A DNA stretch of 64,000 bases, from contig NC_092579.1 in NCBI RefSeq assembly GCF_037975245.1, positions 26,207,166 to 26,271,165 of the forward strand, read 5' to 3'. Source of the DNA: Apostichopus japonicus. Lineage: Eukaryota; Echinodermata; Holothuroidea; Aspidochirotida; Stichopodidae. Every line of letters starts with the position of its first letter. The first letter of the stretch is position 1. Position numbers and translations under genes: made by a program. This document shows, piece by piece, positions 1 to 10,946 of this stretch. Below the pieces are notes generated by a model, which did no database searches, was not told where the DNA came from, and saw only the letters and a program-made list of their open reading frames with translations.

Positions 1-55
1 TTATTTAAACCCGAATAACTATTATTATTCTCTCATAGATATAGTAGCTATAGCT

Positions 56-137
56 ACATAGGTTCTCTCTTACTATTGAAACTGACAACTTTATATATAT
101 AAAGTTGTCAGTTTCAATAGTAAGAGAGAACCTATGT
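56..137. repeat. 82-bp perfect palindrome
   Basis: The arms are exactly complementary for 41 bases each, with no spacer; the centre is a TATA-rich stretch around 96-97. Transcribed from either strand it would form a long uninterrupted hairpin. No coding potential is seen. It may be a foldback or miniature transposon remnant, or an inverted-duplication artefact. No target-site duplication could be assigned. Confidence 0.9.
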
Positions 138-481
138 AAAGTTGTATATACAACTTTACTATTATCCTAAGTTGTAAGGCTCTTGTATTTATCGCATACA
201 GCTAAGTATTCTTATTCTCTAATTTATCTTATAGTATAGCGTCTTGTAAGTTGCTGAATTTGTAACATTGTTTAAACACGCAACTGCATTTTGCGTGCTT
301 TTGTATCAGCAAATACATGTAATGATCAAAGGCTGTTAATTAATGTTGTCTGCTTCATCGCGCTCAATACTAAGGAGTGCCAAAGCAGATAGTCTCGCTC
401 GACGTCGTAGTATACACTCCCCTAGTGCCTTTGGAACTGTATACTGAAATACCCGAAATTTCTGTGACATGTAGTCATTCA

Positions 482-1110
482 GGCGCGTATCCAGGATTTT
501 CTAACCCGGGGGGCGCGAATTACTATCTAAGCGGAGCGCCACCATCGGTTGGCGCGCAGCGTACAAGAAAATTTCTGGTTTTGATAGCCCCCCCCCCCCC
601 CCCAGATCACCGGAAACGGCACTTCTCGGGCTTGAAATGACCAACCAGATGTACACTTTTGGCCTGAGAACCAAGTATTTCCTAATAGTTTTTTTTTTCC
701 ATCCATAACCTTTTTGAAGATTGTCAACCCGGCACACGTCATGTTCGACCTGATCGCATGTCCTGTGGGTCTTTGCTTTTGTAGGTGATTCTACGTCGCG
801 GCCCACAATACCCGTCAGCCCCACTTTTCAAGGTTTTAAGCCCCAAATTTGTTCAGAATTTGAAAATTCACATTTCTCGTGAATAAACTCACTTCAAAAC
901 ATACCCATAATGTTGTACAAAATTTCATCTATGGACAACCAATATAGAAAAACTACCTTCAACCCCTAACAGACCGGTCAAAATTGCACGAGTAGAGGGA
1001 AGTGTGATGCAGAATGTTGGTCAGAAATTTTCGAAAATTCAGACAGTTAATTTATTGGTGTACAAATATTAAACCTCTTATAACGGCTATTATAAAACTT
1101 GGTTGAAGGA
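482..1110 (+). repeat. Interspersed element X, left copy
   Basis: The segment opens with a GC-rich head containing a G run (about 508-514). It continues through a ~110-bp core (AGCGGAGCGCCACC, then GGTTGGCGCG, then ACAAGAAAATTT), a 15-base C run (588-602) and ~500 bp of AT-rich body. The same sequence recurs in reverse orientation at about 63030-63590, with matching landmarks such as the ACAGACCGGTCAAAATT and TTATAACGGCTATTATAA neighbourhoods. No transposase or reverse-transcriptase frame is seen, so it is probably a non-autonomous element. Confidence 0.75.
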
Positions 1111-1149
1111 AATGAAAAAATAGCAGATATTTCCGAAACTGAACACTAC

Positions 1150-1350
1150 ACACATAGGCGTAGGAGGCGCGGCGGCAGTGGCGGAGCTAGGGGTATTGGT
1201 CAGGAGGGGCGAGAATGGTCTGTAGGGGCGCTTTCGACACTATCTAAGCGGAGCGCCACCACTGGTTGGCGCGTAGAGCACAGACAAATTTTGAGTAAAG
1301 ATACTCCCTAGATCGCCGGAAATGACCCTTTCAGGGCCTGGCTAATTTGC
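1150..1350 (+). repeat. Element core copy (Y)
   Basis: This is another copy of the shared core (TCTAAGCGGAGCGCCACC, GGTTGGCGCG, GATCGCCGGAAATGAC), preceded by a degenerate GTGGCGGAGCTAGGGG head. The flanks differ from element X, so only the core module is shared. Confidence 0.65.
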
Positions 1351-1889
1351 AGATAAACGAAGAATAGGGTGTCATCGCCAAATTACACCAACAAAATGTG
1401 TCAAATGTCAATAAGTAGATGAGAGCGCAATAAAAAAGTCAATAATCTAGAATAAGTAAAAAGTGGTAAAGAGCTGAAAAAGGCGCCAGCAGTCCATTTG
1501 AGTCCGTCAGGGGGCGCATCCGCCCCCTGACCGTATGGACGCTCCGCCACTGCGCAGCCGGGGTGCAGCCCCTAATTCGCCATTACTAATGTAAAAGAGA
1601 GTTTTGACATAATTGGACCTCCATGCTTTTTATACATCTACATGAGACATGTCGTTGTTTACATTAGCATCCCGCGGTATACTGCGCAATTTTAACGGAC
1701 CGTACGGTACATGATGGCATGCGATGTAATAACCGATGCTTGCTTATATGATATTGACATTGACACGTTGAACGCGCGCGAAAATTTTTGGTTATTTTTT
1801 CAGGCAAGTCGGACAGTTTTGAGGATTTTCATCCTGGAACGCTATTTTCATTCTCACTGATATGATGTGATATCTGCTGTTTGCGTTAC
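1351..1889. other. Intergenic, partly repeat-derived
   Basis: A CAGGGGGCGCATCCGCCCCCTGA hairpin-like GC block lies at about 1508-1530, in otherwise unremarkable AT-rich sequence. No gene is recognised. Confidence 0.5.
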
Positions 1890-2200
1890 AAATTCGAACA
1901 GGCGCGTAGCGAGGAATTTGCCAAGGGAGGGGCGAAGCCTGTAGGCAAATTATCTAAGCGTAGCGCCACCATAGGTTGGCGCGAAGCGAACAAGAAAATT
2001 TTGGCCGAAAATGCCTCCCAGATCGCTGGAAATGGCACTACCCAGGACCATTTGTTAGCGCGAAGTGTACAAGAAAATTTTGGCCGAAAATGTCTCCCAC
2101 TTCGCTGGAAATGACACTTCCCAGGCCTTGTAAGTTGCTTCTAAGCACTTTCTATTTTGAAATTACTTAGCGATATCATTTAAAAAAATGCTGAATGGGG
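1890..2200 (+). repeat. Interspersed element Z, left copy with duplicated core
   Basis: The head reads GCGCGTAGCGAGGAATTTGCC and is followed by two successive core modules (about 1955-2045 and 2046-2130). Both contain ACAAGAAAATTTTGGCCGAAAATG and a GCTGGAAATG block. The body AAGTTGCTTCTAAGCACTTT and the adjoining CTATTTTGAAATTAC recur, inverted, at 62400-62720. Confidence 0.7.
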
Positions 2201-2356
2201 GGAGGGGGCGGTCGCCCCCATTCCAAAATGCGTCATGTTCCCCGACGACACGGTCGAGTTCGAGACCAGCCACAGTTGGTTTCATAGCACAATTCTACAC
2301 ACGCGTTATGATAGACCATATATAGTATTTATATAGATCATTAGTGAGAGAGGAAA
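2201..2356. other. No gene; continuation of repeat-rich flank
   Basis: A short GGGGGGAGGGGGCGGTCGCCCCC block (about 2198-2221) ends the element. The remainder shows nothing recognisable. Confidence 0.4.
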
Positions 2357-2461
2357 ATGGAAACGTCAAAAAATGGAGTTGTCGGTGTAAGGGGTAGGGT
2401 AAGGCACACTTTTACGAAATCATTGATCCGTCACTGGCTACCCTTCAGGGCTGTAATGATG

Positions 2462-2635
2462 TCACTGTTCCTCTTTCTCTTCCCGGTGTCTTCGCGTTTT
2501 TCTTTTACTCCCTCCTTTTCTCCTTCTTCTCTCTTTCTTCTTTTTCTTTTCCCTTCCTTCCTCTCCTCCTCCTCTTTTTCCCCTATTTTTTTCCTTTTTT
2601 CTTCTCTTTTTTTTCTCTGCTCTTTTTCTTACCCG
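2462..2635 (+). repeat. Pyrimidine-rich low-complexity tract
   Basis: About 170 bases are almost entirely T and C (CTT/TCC runs), ending in a GC-rich block with C and G homopolymers typical of the interspersed elements here. The open frame through it on either strand is a consequence of composition, not a gene. Confidence 0.8.
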
Positions 2636-2699
2636 GGGGGCGCGCGCCCCCAACGCCCCCCTGGATACGCACCTGTCATTACAGAACAGGATTTTTAAA

Positions 2700-4330
2700 A
2701 AAAACGGTCGAAATGGACTGAAAAGAATCACAATCTGTAAATTAGTCAATAAAAACAACTATATTCAGATTCTTATTAGTAACTAGTAAATATTCATGCC
2801 TGACGACATACATCAATTTCGTCATGTTGATCTACAAAGTGTTTTTTTTTTTTTTACACTCATTCTCTATATACGGCTCTGCTCATTCTCCCATTCCAGT
2901 GCCCCCATATTCGGCGCCCTGGCACGTGCCCTACCCCCTAGCTACGCCACTGCCCGGAACCAAGCCTTTGCGAGACCAAACCATCAAAACAAACTTTTCA
3001 CAAGTTCTCTTTTCGTATGTGTGTCAGGTGTAGTTCGTTCTTCACACAGATGCAAGAATCTCTGAATTTGACTTCATGTACATTTGCAATTCATGCTCAC
3101 TTCCCTGTGGCCTAGCTATAGCGGGCGATTTGTCACTTTACTTAATGGCAAAACGCCTTCCTCTATAGCAACCGAGCAATATATAATATTTTGATGTTTT
3201 TTTCCCAGCACAATTAAATGTCACAAAATAGAACTACACCCAAATTTGGAGGGAAAAATGGAATGTGCTCTAGCTTGTAGTTTTCGTGTTACTGGGCCAC
3301 AGGGTGTGCATTGATTGGGCAATACATTTTATATTTACCACGTGGCATAAACACACGGCACTACTCCATCCGAAGCCATGCATTCTACGATCTGTAAAGC
3401 ATGGTCCGGTTCACGCGCGGCATTCATTTTAGCTTGCTGCATGCTTATCCTGTCATTTCACGGTACTGCGGCGATTGGGAAGTCACGGTGTAATCCAGCC
3501 TGAGAGAGCAGCCGGAGAGAATAGGGAAACATCATCAAAAATCTTTCGCTTTGGCACCAATCCTTCCTGTTTCTTCAATGTAAATGCTGCTATTAGTTTC
3601 AGGCTTGTTTAAAGGTTTCTTTTCTTCCATTGTTTGATTTTAAGAACCCCAAAGGAGTTGGCTGATGATTACTAGAATAAGAATAAGAATCATGTCATTC
3701 GGATTGATTAGCCTAGGCCTACGTTAGCCAATTTAGACTCAATCTTGGATACATGCGAGGTCTATTTCCTAATTCACTCTATAAATAAATTATTCATCAA
3801 TTTTGCGGTGATATTTGCCACATATTACACTAGGCCTAACATAGGGTAGGCCTAACTTAGGCTGACTAGTCCATTCAATTGCCATGTGTTCAATTGCCAT
3901 GTGCCCGATTAATGTTTGGAAGAGAATAGTTCCCCTAGGCCTAGCTCATTACATTAATAAAAACAAGGTAGCCTAGGCCTTAATGCGGCTAGTTGTAGTA
4001 ATATTACAAGTAGTGGCTAATTAAAAATAATATCAGTTGCAAACCTTCAATACACAGCATTGCTTAACATTCTGTGCTAATCTGAATATTATAGTTATTC
4101 TGCTGTGACCAGGTTTATCCTACTGTAATGTGGCACAATTGACAGCTAAATTGTGACTTGACCAAGCTGTATAAATATTTAACATGGAGCATCTTTATTC
4201 CTGAAGAAATGCTCTTCAGAGTTCCTTGTTGTAGAGGGCTGTCAGAAATGTTCTTCACAGGCATGTAAATTCTTGAGGAGGTTTCAAAAGATCATTTTAA
4301 TGTCATAAAATTTGTAGAGCTATACAAATC
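2700..4330. other. Upstream flank and possible promoter region of the snoRNA host gene
   Basis: The stretch holds an A/T-rich segment, a degenerate element fragment near 2890-2950 and several TAGGCCTA motifs (3710-3980). No protein gene is recognised. The host-gene promoter or first exon probably lies here. A pyrimidine-rich CCTTCCTGTTTCTTC at about 3562-3576 resembles a 5'-TOP start, as usual for snoRNA host genes, but no first exon could be fixed. Confidence 0.3.
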
Positions 4331-4350
4331 ATGATGATGAAATCTGTGAG

Positions 4351-4506
4351 GTACAGTGATGAACAGATGACGAGTCAGAGGATAAGAGCTAACACCTGGA
4401 AGATTTTGGTCTTTTGTGTTTTACAACTGATCATTGTAGTCTTAAAGGAGCTAGTTACTATCTGCATATGATTTTGATTATTGATCGAGGCATTTGTCTG
4501 AGGACG
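4351..4506 (+). ncRNA. Box C/D snoRNA, U15-type, copy 1
   Basis: Box C is GTGATGA (4356-4362) and box D is CTGA (4498-4501), about 140 nt apart, an unusual length that U15 shares. The element CGAGGCATTTG just before box D complements 28S CAAATGCCTCG. By the D+5 rule it guides 2'-O-methylation of the third A of that CAAAT, the U15 target (Am3764 in older human numbering). A second antisense GATGACGAG follows box C. The terminal stem is imperfect here, unlike copies 2 and 3, so this copy may be less stable. Confidence 0.78.
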
Positions 4507-4689
4507 TCAGAGATTTCATCAATTGGTATCAGTCATGTAGTCGTGACCAATTGTCAACAGTTTTGAAGATATGTTTGAAATGTCTGAGTACTGAATAGAC
4601 CTCTTGTGGCAGAACAGGATTTCAGCTGCATTCACAGTGTACTAAATCTGTTAACAGCCCTAATACTAGAAATACGCTATCTTTTGCAG

Positions 4690-4784
4690 GTTTCACAGAC
4701 TTCTGACAATAGGGGAGTACGCTATATTCCGAAATGAACGCTATGAAATCAGCAGTGATGACAGTCAACAATAAACCTGTCAAG
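4690..4784 (+). other. Host-gene exon (predicted)
   Basis: It is preceded by TTTTGCAG and followed by the donor GTAATC. A small frame opens at an ATG in this exon and continues, phase 0, into the next exon for 49 codons. It resembles no family known to me and is probably incidental. Confidence 0.5.
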
Positions 4785-5296
4785 GTAATCATTTCCCTCT
4801 TCTTTAGACCATGACTGTCAGTTTGAATATTTCAAACTATTGGGTTCAGTAATGTTGCCCCTTGCATCTGTTTATCAAAGTAGCTTTCTCCTTATCTGGA
4901 TTTCATCCCGCTTGTGACATCGGTCAGAAAAGTGGGTTACAGAGAAGAAGTAACATCACAGCTTGTCAATGTAATCAGATGGTTCAACAGTCAAGAGGTA
5001 ATGGTTGATGATGTAATAGCAACATTGTTTGATTGTACAATACATGTGAACCCACAGTATTATTACTGCCACAGTTAACAAATATGTAAACGACACCAAA
5101 TGATAAACAAGAGATACAGTATATTTCATGAAGTAACTGGCAATTGAATGATGTCTTATGTTTAGTAGATTTGTCCTATGGTTTTGGTTCCCATCTTATG
5201 AATATTAATGAGTGGGTGGGGCTTAGAGTTAAAGTTTTAACATGAGTAGTTTAAACCTGTTTGTTCTTAAGCAACTTAAGCCTTTAAAACCCCATG

Positions 5297-5455
5297 ACAT
5301 CCTGTGATGAACAGATGACGAGTCAGAGGATAAGAGCTAACACCTGGAAGATTTTGGTCTTTTGTGTTTTACAACTGATCATTTTTAATCTTTCAGGAGC
5401 TAGTTACTATCTGCATATGATTTTGATAGTTTTCGAGGCATTTGTCTGAGGATGT
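5297..5455 (+). ncRNA. Box C/D snoRNA, U15-type, copy 2
   Basis: The terminal stem ACATCC/GGATGT (5297-5302 with 5450-5455) brackets box C GTGATGA (5304-5310) and box D CTGA (5446-5449). The body is nearly identical to copies 1 and 3. Guides are GATGACGAG near box C and CGAGGCATTTG before box D; together they complement the adjoining 28S segment CAAATGCCTCGTCATC. At ~159 nt it is close to vertebrate U15. The usual CTGA D' box after the first guide is replaced by TCAGA. Confidence 0.88.
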
Positions 5456-6026
5456 TCCCCATTCCCCATCCCTGAACTTACCTCCTTCAAAATTGTGAAT
5501 AAATATGTTGCCTTTTTTTCTTTTGTGACATTTCTGTATTTCTAACACCTCATGTAGTTGCTATGTCATTGTTTCAGTTAATATTATCACCTGGATCATG
5601 GTCTTTGGTTCCTTATGGAAGGCAAAATGTGTGTTTGTGTGTGAGACACCCTGGCTTGTAAATGTATCAATTCAAGTCTGAAAAGCTTGTTAATATGATA
5701 ACTTTGCAAGCAAAGCTTGGATGAATGTTATAAATGGCAGCCATCAATTTGATTACAAGAACCCTAATATATTTTTTAGGTAGAGGTTGATGTTTCAGTT
5801 AAAGTAACCAGAGTTGAAAGTCTGCAAACATTGCAACATAATAACTCCAAAAGTAAGCTTAAATGACAAGCTTGTTAGATGTGATGGTATGTAGATTTAA
5901 CAATCTAAGAACAAGAACTCTATTTTGTCTATGAAGGTTCAAGGTCTATGAAGGTAAAGAACAGCTTGAATAAATTGGTACTGGGAATGTGTGTACCAAC
6001 TTTTTGTTTTCTTTTTTCCCATGCAG

Positions 6027-6130
6027 ATTGTTGTGTTTATATCCACTGTTTCTCACAGTTTGGACAGGACAATGCATGTTCAGTACAAGAGTCATCTGCA
6101 TGATCTGATTTCAACGCTTTGATGATAAAG
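6027..6130 (+). other. Host-gene exon (predicted, 3' end uncertain)
   Basis: A strong acceptor follows a long pyrimidine tract (TTTTTTCCCATGCAG). Donor choice is ambiguous: GTGGAA at 6131, GTATTG near 6180 or GTTTGT near 6271. Confidence 0.45.
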
Positions 6131-6627
6131 GTGGAACTGGAAGATGGGAAATAACTGTACACCTAAGCACCCAGTCGAGGTATTGCCACAGATATGGATT
6201 GTCGATAGTACAGGAACTAGATAGAACTAGCTGGTTTCTCTGAGGATGGATGACTATTCACTGCACTCAGGTTTGTCTAGGCAATGCTATTTAATTTAAG
6301 ATGCATTGTATGTACTTAAATCTCTTTCGCATTATTATATTGTATTATGAAAATATCAAATTTGTGAACTGATGATACTGCATTAATAGAGAGTTTTGAA
6401 AAGCTTGCGGGATGAAAACAATTTGTGTGCAGGCTGTGTATTATAATATGCTAACCATTACAGTTGGTACAGACAGCAAATAAGAAACTTCATTTATTCT
6501 TAAATGAAATTATTTTTTGAGAGTGGGACATCTTTGTTCACCTACTGGACGGCCAATAAGCTACTAAAAGAATTGTCCAATCAAATGAAAGCAGCAGTAG
6601 ATTTTAAAGTGTGAAGGTTTCAACCTC

Positions 6628-6792
6628 TCAACATCCTGTGATGAACAGATGACGAGTCAGAGGATAAGAGCTAACACCTGGAAGATTTTGGTCTTTTGTG
6701 TTTTACAACTGATCATGTTTAATCTTTCAGGAGCTAGTTACTATCTGCATATGATTTTGATAGTTTTCGAGGCATTTGTCTGAGGATGTTGA
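6628..6792 (+). ncRNA. Box C/D snoRNA, U15-type, copy 3
   Basis: It has the longest terminal stem of the three: TCAACATCC pairs perfectly with GGATGTTGA (6628-6636 with 6784-6792). Box C is GTGATGA (6638-6644 region) and box D is CTGA (6780-6783). Both guide elements match the other copies, and conservation drops sharply outside the stem, which marks the RNA boundaries. Confidence 0.9.
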
Positions 6793-7907
6793 GATTTCCC
6801 CATACCCCTCCATATCTCCTTGCAAACATTTGAGTAAATATTTATCAGCATTTTCCACCAGGAATAACTGCAGACAGAAACAAGAATAATTAGGATGCGG
6901 ATGTAACAGTTTACAGCTTAAAAGATAAATGAATGTTAGACACTAAAAACTTTTCTTGTATTAACTTAATGAATTACTCCTTGAGATTTGCTGAAGAATT
7001 TAAAGTTTGATGTGCCTTTTCTCACTTTCAGCAATGATGAATGCTCATCAACTATTTCCAGGATAGCAAGGATATGTGGCAGGAAAGTGAGTACCATAAG
7101 GACAGGTGTCCTACTTTTTAAGTTTTTCATTTTAGGATATTGTAAATGATGATTGGGGCACAGTGTGATTGCTTTCCCATTACGCTTCCTTACAACAAAA
7201 TAGACATAGTTCACTTTGAATTTGTCTTGAATTGTGACATGTCAATGATGAAACTGAATTATTTTTGATCACTTGTGATGAAAATTTCATTGTTCTGTTT
7301 CTGAGCCATGTGTCCTAGGATTAGATAAATCATCTATTGAGCAACTTTGTGGCATTAAGCCAACTGAAGCAACCTGGATCAACTCTACCATCATAATATT
7401 GTGGATAGCTTGACTGTGTTGTGCTATCAACTATGACTAATCAAGATTTAGGCAGTTTCGGATTGTGTTGGCTCCAGCTAAGGGGAAACCCCACATGTAG
7501 TATTTTCCTGACTGTCAGTGAACAGGTGTGGTGGCTAACAATTACCATTTCAATAAATGTAATCGGTCATAGGGAAATAATTTGCATGTGACCTACACAA
7601 GTATTCTTCTACAGAAAACAGCTGTTCAGTGTGCGCCAGTCCGTCATGTGGGGTCAGTAGTAAGTGTATGGGTCTTGATGATTATGGAAAACTAAGTCAC
7701 CACAGTACCACTAAGTCAGGTTGCAATCTGTAATGTTTGTCTGAATCTTGGGCCCACTGAGCTGTTGCAGCTCGTGCTAACATGTCAGGCAACAAATTTT
7801 GAACATTTTTTGAACACCATGTCAGTATCCATTATGTTGGCAATAAGGAGGAGCACCAAGTACTTATATAGCTATTGAAAATGTCTCAACTTTTTGGTTT
7901 CTTCCAG

Positions 7908-7931
7908 GAATGACAGACATTGAATTGACAG
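7908..7931 (+). other. Host-gene micro-exon (predicted)
   Basis: A 24-nt exon between TTCTTCCAG and GTATAG. It contains an ATG (7910) that opens a 34-codon frame through the next two predicted exons, with both junctions phase 1 (see findings). Confidence 0.35.
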
Positions 7932-8755
7932 GTATAGGATGGTCAGCATCTTACTGTTCTTTGGAATGCTAGTTCACCTCAAAGTAACCACCAGAAGATA
8001 ACCCAGTTGGTGTTAAAAGAGCATTTGGTAAGCACTAGACTGATAGTAGTGCCACAATGTGTAAGAATATCTGTCTTGTTCACATGTCTGCACCTTCGTT
8101 AATCTTCGGCCTGTCTCCTCTAAGGTTCTGGAGATCATTTAGGTGCTAAATTAAAGCAAGGTTTTTCACCAGCACCACTCTTTCTACGTGGGTGTAGTTG
8201 GATAGTAGCCTCTGCTATATTCCTTAAATGTAGTGTACCTTTGGTCACACATCATTGAATATAAAAAAAAATTCTTAGTAGTTAAAAAGAATAGGTTTTG
8301 CTCCAGTGTGGTCAGTTAAATAACATCTCACTGAACAGACTGTGACTTTGGAGTGTCAATGGATTGTCAGGAGTTTACAGTATTGGTGTATTTCAATTGT
8401 TTGGCATCTTGAAAGTGGTGAACTTGGGTGATATATTGGAAATGGTTGTGTGGAATCTAATAAACAAAAAATAGGCAGGATTTGTGCTGCTGATCATAAA
8501 ACAAAAACTGGTATACTGGTACAAATATCAGATGACTCAAAACTTTTTGAATTGGTTGTCATAGCTTTAGCTTGGCTGGCATCACATGATCGCTGCTGCC
8601 TACAAAATCTTCTTAGCTAGCTTAAAACTTGGTGTGGACCCATGTGAGATGTGATGAAGCAATGTATGATGGTATAAATCTAAGCAAATGACAACCATTG
8701 ACTAAAATTGTTATGCAATTGTGTTGTTTATGCTTTGATTTTTGTTTTCTTTCAG
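7932..8755. other. Host-gene intron without a clear snoRNA
   Basis: No convincing box C/D pair was found. An H/ACA RNA cannot be excluded, as its boxes are too short to call by eye. Confidence 0.35.
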
Positions 8756-8806
8756 TACAAAAGCTCCATGTGTGCTGTGAAAGGTTTCCCTACACTTGTT
8801 TTAATG
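8756..8806 (+). other. Host-gene exon (predicted)
   Basis: The acceptor follows TTTTGTTTTCTTTCAG; the donor is GTGAGA after TTTTAATG. Length 51 nt. Confidence 0.5.
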
Positions 8807-9646
8807 GTGAGATATAATAAAACATTGTCTTGCTTGCTGTAGCAACAACAGTCCATCGCTACAGTTCATTTAATAGCCCGATGCATCTTATCACTTATCT
8901 GACAATAATGCTACATCATGCAACAATTAATGTGGTGCAGTTACATTCTGATCAAGGATTCTCAGTAAGAGTTACACTTTTAGCTTGTCATGTCAGTACG
9001 TGTTATATGAGGCATAAAATCTTCACAAGTTAAGTAAGTTTAGTTAGATTTGTTTCCTGAAGTGCTTTGTCCACTAGCTAATATTGATGTTAGAATTGGA
9101 AGTCTTCAGTATGGAAATAGTCAATATTGTAGGCTGCTGTGCTCAATAGGCAACGTAGTGTAAAATAACTGCAAATCGTGTAACTTTTACAAGTTATAAC
9201 TTGGATGTTGCAGCTTCTGGTTATATCCAGGGCTGATGTGATAATATTTAAATCCAGACTACAGTAAAACAGTTCAATACAATAAGCATGTAGCTGCTGA
9301 TGTTTTGTCAAGCTTGTTTACATGAAGATTGACATGCTCTAAGAATGGCTGGTTATTGTACATTATACTTCATTGTGGCTGCATTACCTTGCAGTGAAAT
9401 GAGTGGAGAGAAAAACTTGGAGCAAAAAAGTCTTGACTCAACAAATCAAGTTACTGAGCATATAGGAACACAAACTTAGCTCTTTTAATTAAAATGCTGT
9501 AAAATCTCATAATCCATTCAGTACTATTTTAAGATATACAGTGGTAAGATGTAATTGACAGTATACCAATTGTTACCATAGGTGCACATGCTTGCACCAA
9601 TACATAAATATATTTGTTTCCATATTGCCCAACCCTGCTCCCTATG

Positions 9647-9709
9647 TCAGCAATGATGATAACCACACGATCTGAACTAATTTCAGACATTGTGGGCTCA
9701 CTGAGCTGA
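9647..9709 (+). ncRNA. Candidate orphan box C/D snoRNA
   Basis: A perfect 5-bp terminal stem, TCAGC/GCTGA (9647-9651 with 9705-9709), encloses box C AATGATGA, an internal CTGA that can serve as D', and box D CTGA (9701-9704). Candidate guides are AACCACACGAT before D' and ATTGTGGGCTCA before D. I cannot match either to an rRNA or snRNA segment. It lies in a host-gene intron ~150 nt before the next predicted exon, which fits, but it is single-copy so there is no comparative support. Confidence 0.5.
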
Positions 9710-9862
9710 TAAATGCAGTCCATGAAATATTTGGTGGAATTTTGACTCAGAAAATATGTGGATCTTAAGCAAGATTTCATTAAGTTCAATGTAAAGAATA
9801 AGTGAAACCATTAAATAAAATTAAGTTAATGACATTTGATCTCCGAACCTTTCTTGTTGCAG

Positions 9863-9934
9863 ATGATTATACAGGGTGGAAGATATCTTGTTAATTCTGT
9901 CTTGAGGCTGTCTGGTATCCCATTTACTGTGTGG
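9863..9934 (+). other. Host-gene exon (predicted)
   Basis: A 72-nt exon with acceptor CTTGTTGCAG and donor GTTAGT. All 24 codons are open in frame 0, but neighbouring exons do not sustain that frame without skipping. Confidence 0.45.
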
Positions 9935-10244
9935 GTTAGTATTCCATTACTTTTGTCTGTCATGCTGGCTCTGTGCAAAATACTCAAACATTTTCAGCAT
10001 TGTCAAAGTGTAACCATTGTATATGCCTATTCGATAATGTTTTTAAAGGTGTTCATTGGCATCTTTGCAGTCTTTGGAAACAAAGATGCAATCATTTGAA
10101 AACTATTTAACTGGCTGTGATAATTGTCCCAGTCTCAACATTGTCATTTATTGCCCTATGCATATTGTCTTATAGTTTTAATGAATTCATATAATTGTAA
10201 ACAGTGTTGACAGTCCTAGAAATATAGTATTCTAGTAACTATTC

Positions 10245-10305
10245 TGGCAGTGATGATTAAAGTTCCCCTGTCATAATATATTTGATGAGTAACTTGTCTG
10301 AGCCA
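10245..10305 (+). ncRNA. Box C/D snoRNA, SNORD1-like, copy 1 (diverged guide)
   Basis: The terminal stem TGGC/GCCA flanks box C GTGATGA (10250-10256) and box D CTGA (10298-10301). A C' TGATGAG is present. In this copy the guide reads AAGTTCCCCTGT instead of the AGTTATCCCTGT of copies 2-4, interrupting complementarity to 28S. The element before box D is GTAACTT. It may be a retired or retargeted copy. Confidence 0.75.
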
Positions 10306-10849
10306 ATTATTTATCAGAAATTGTTGTTTTGCATGGAAATCTTCCAGCTATGATCGATGTTCCAAAGCACCCTTTATTATCTATAGAATTTTTGTTGGTT
10401 CAAGAATTTGAAAGTGCCACTGACAGAAACATACTTATTCCTGATATCTGAAGGGTTTCAGATTTCCTGAGCAACATGGTTCTGTATTGTATTGGTCGGT
10501 ATCGGTGGTAACAAAAATGTCAGTTTCTATCAACCTGTTCTTTTATGTTGAATCGGCCCTTCATAATGTAAACATCTGTGTATATCTTGTGGAACCCCAC
10601 CATACTTGATCACTTCAAGAAGCCACAGTACAGTACCTGTCAATAAAGTATCATATGGTTTGATAGTGGGGTATGGCTGCTGTTCAATCAGAATGACCTT
10701 AAGAGATTAAATGGAATCGTAGTGCAAACAGGAGGACCACGACAGATGAGAAAAAAAATGTTACCTTACTATATGTGTTATTTGTTACACACAGGTGCAT
10801 GAAATGTGATCAGTGTGTATAACGTTTATTATTTCTTTGTTCCTTTCAG

Positions 10850-10884
10850 GAATGAAATAATTCCAGAGAGGAGAGGACCAATGA
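10850..10884 (+). other. Host-gene exon (predicted), duplicated unit 1
   Basis: A 35-nt exon between CCTTTCAG and GTAAGT. It is homologous to 12046-12078 and 13270-13303, and all end GACCAATGA before the donor. Confidence 0.6.
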
Positions 10885-10946
10885 GTAAGTCTATATTTTG
10901 AGTGATGTTAGGCTTTATGCAATGTCATTGTCAGCTGTGTGGCTTG

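Noticed and set aside
2357-2758. Frames of ~100 codons on both strands
   Set aside because: Low-complexity pyrimidine tract; Ser/Phe/Leu or Lys/Glu/Arg runs reflect composition.
7237-7312. C/D-like segment (ATGATGA...CTGA) in host intron 3
   Set aside because: Boxes occur, but the terminal stem is poor and the same intron already has a strong U15-type RNA; no recognisable guide.
7680-7744. TTGATGA...CTGA segment
   Set aside because: No terminal stem and no guide match.
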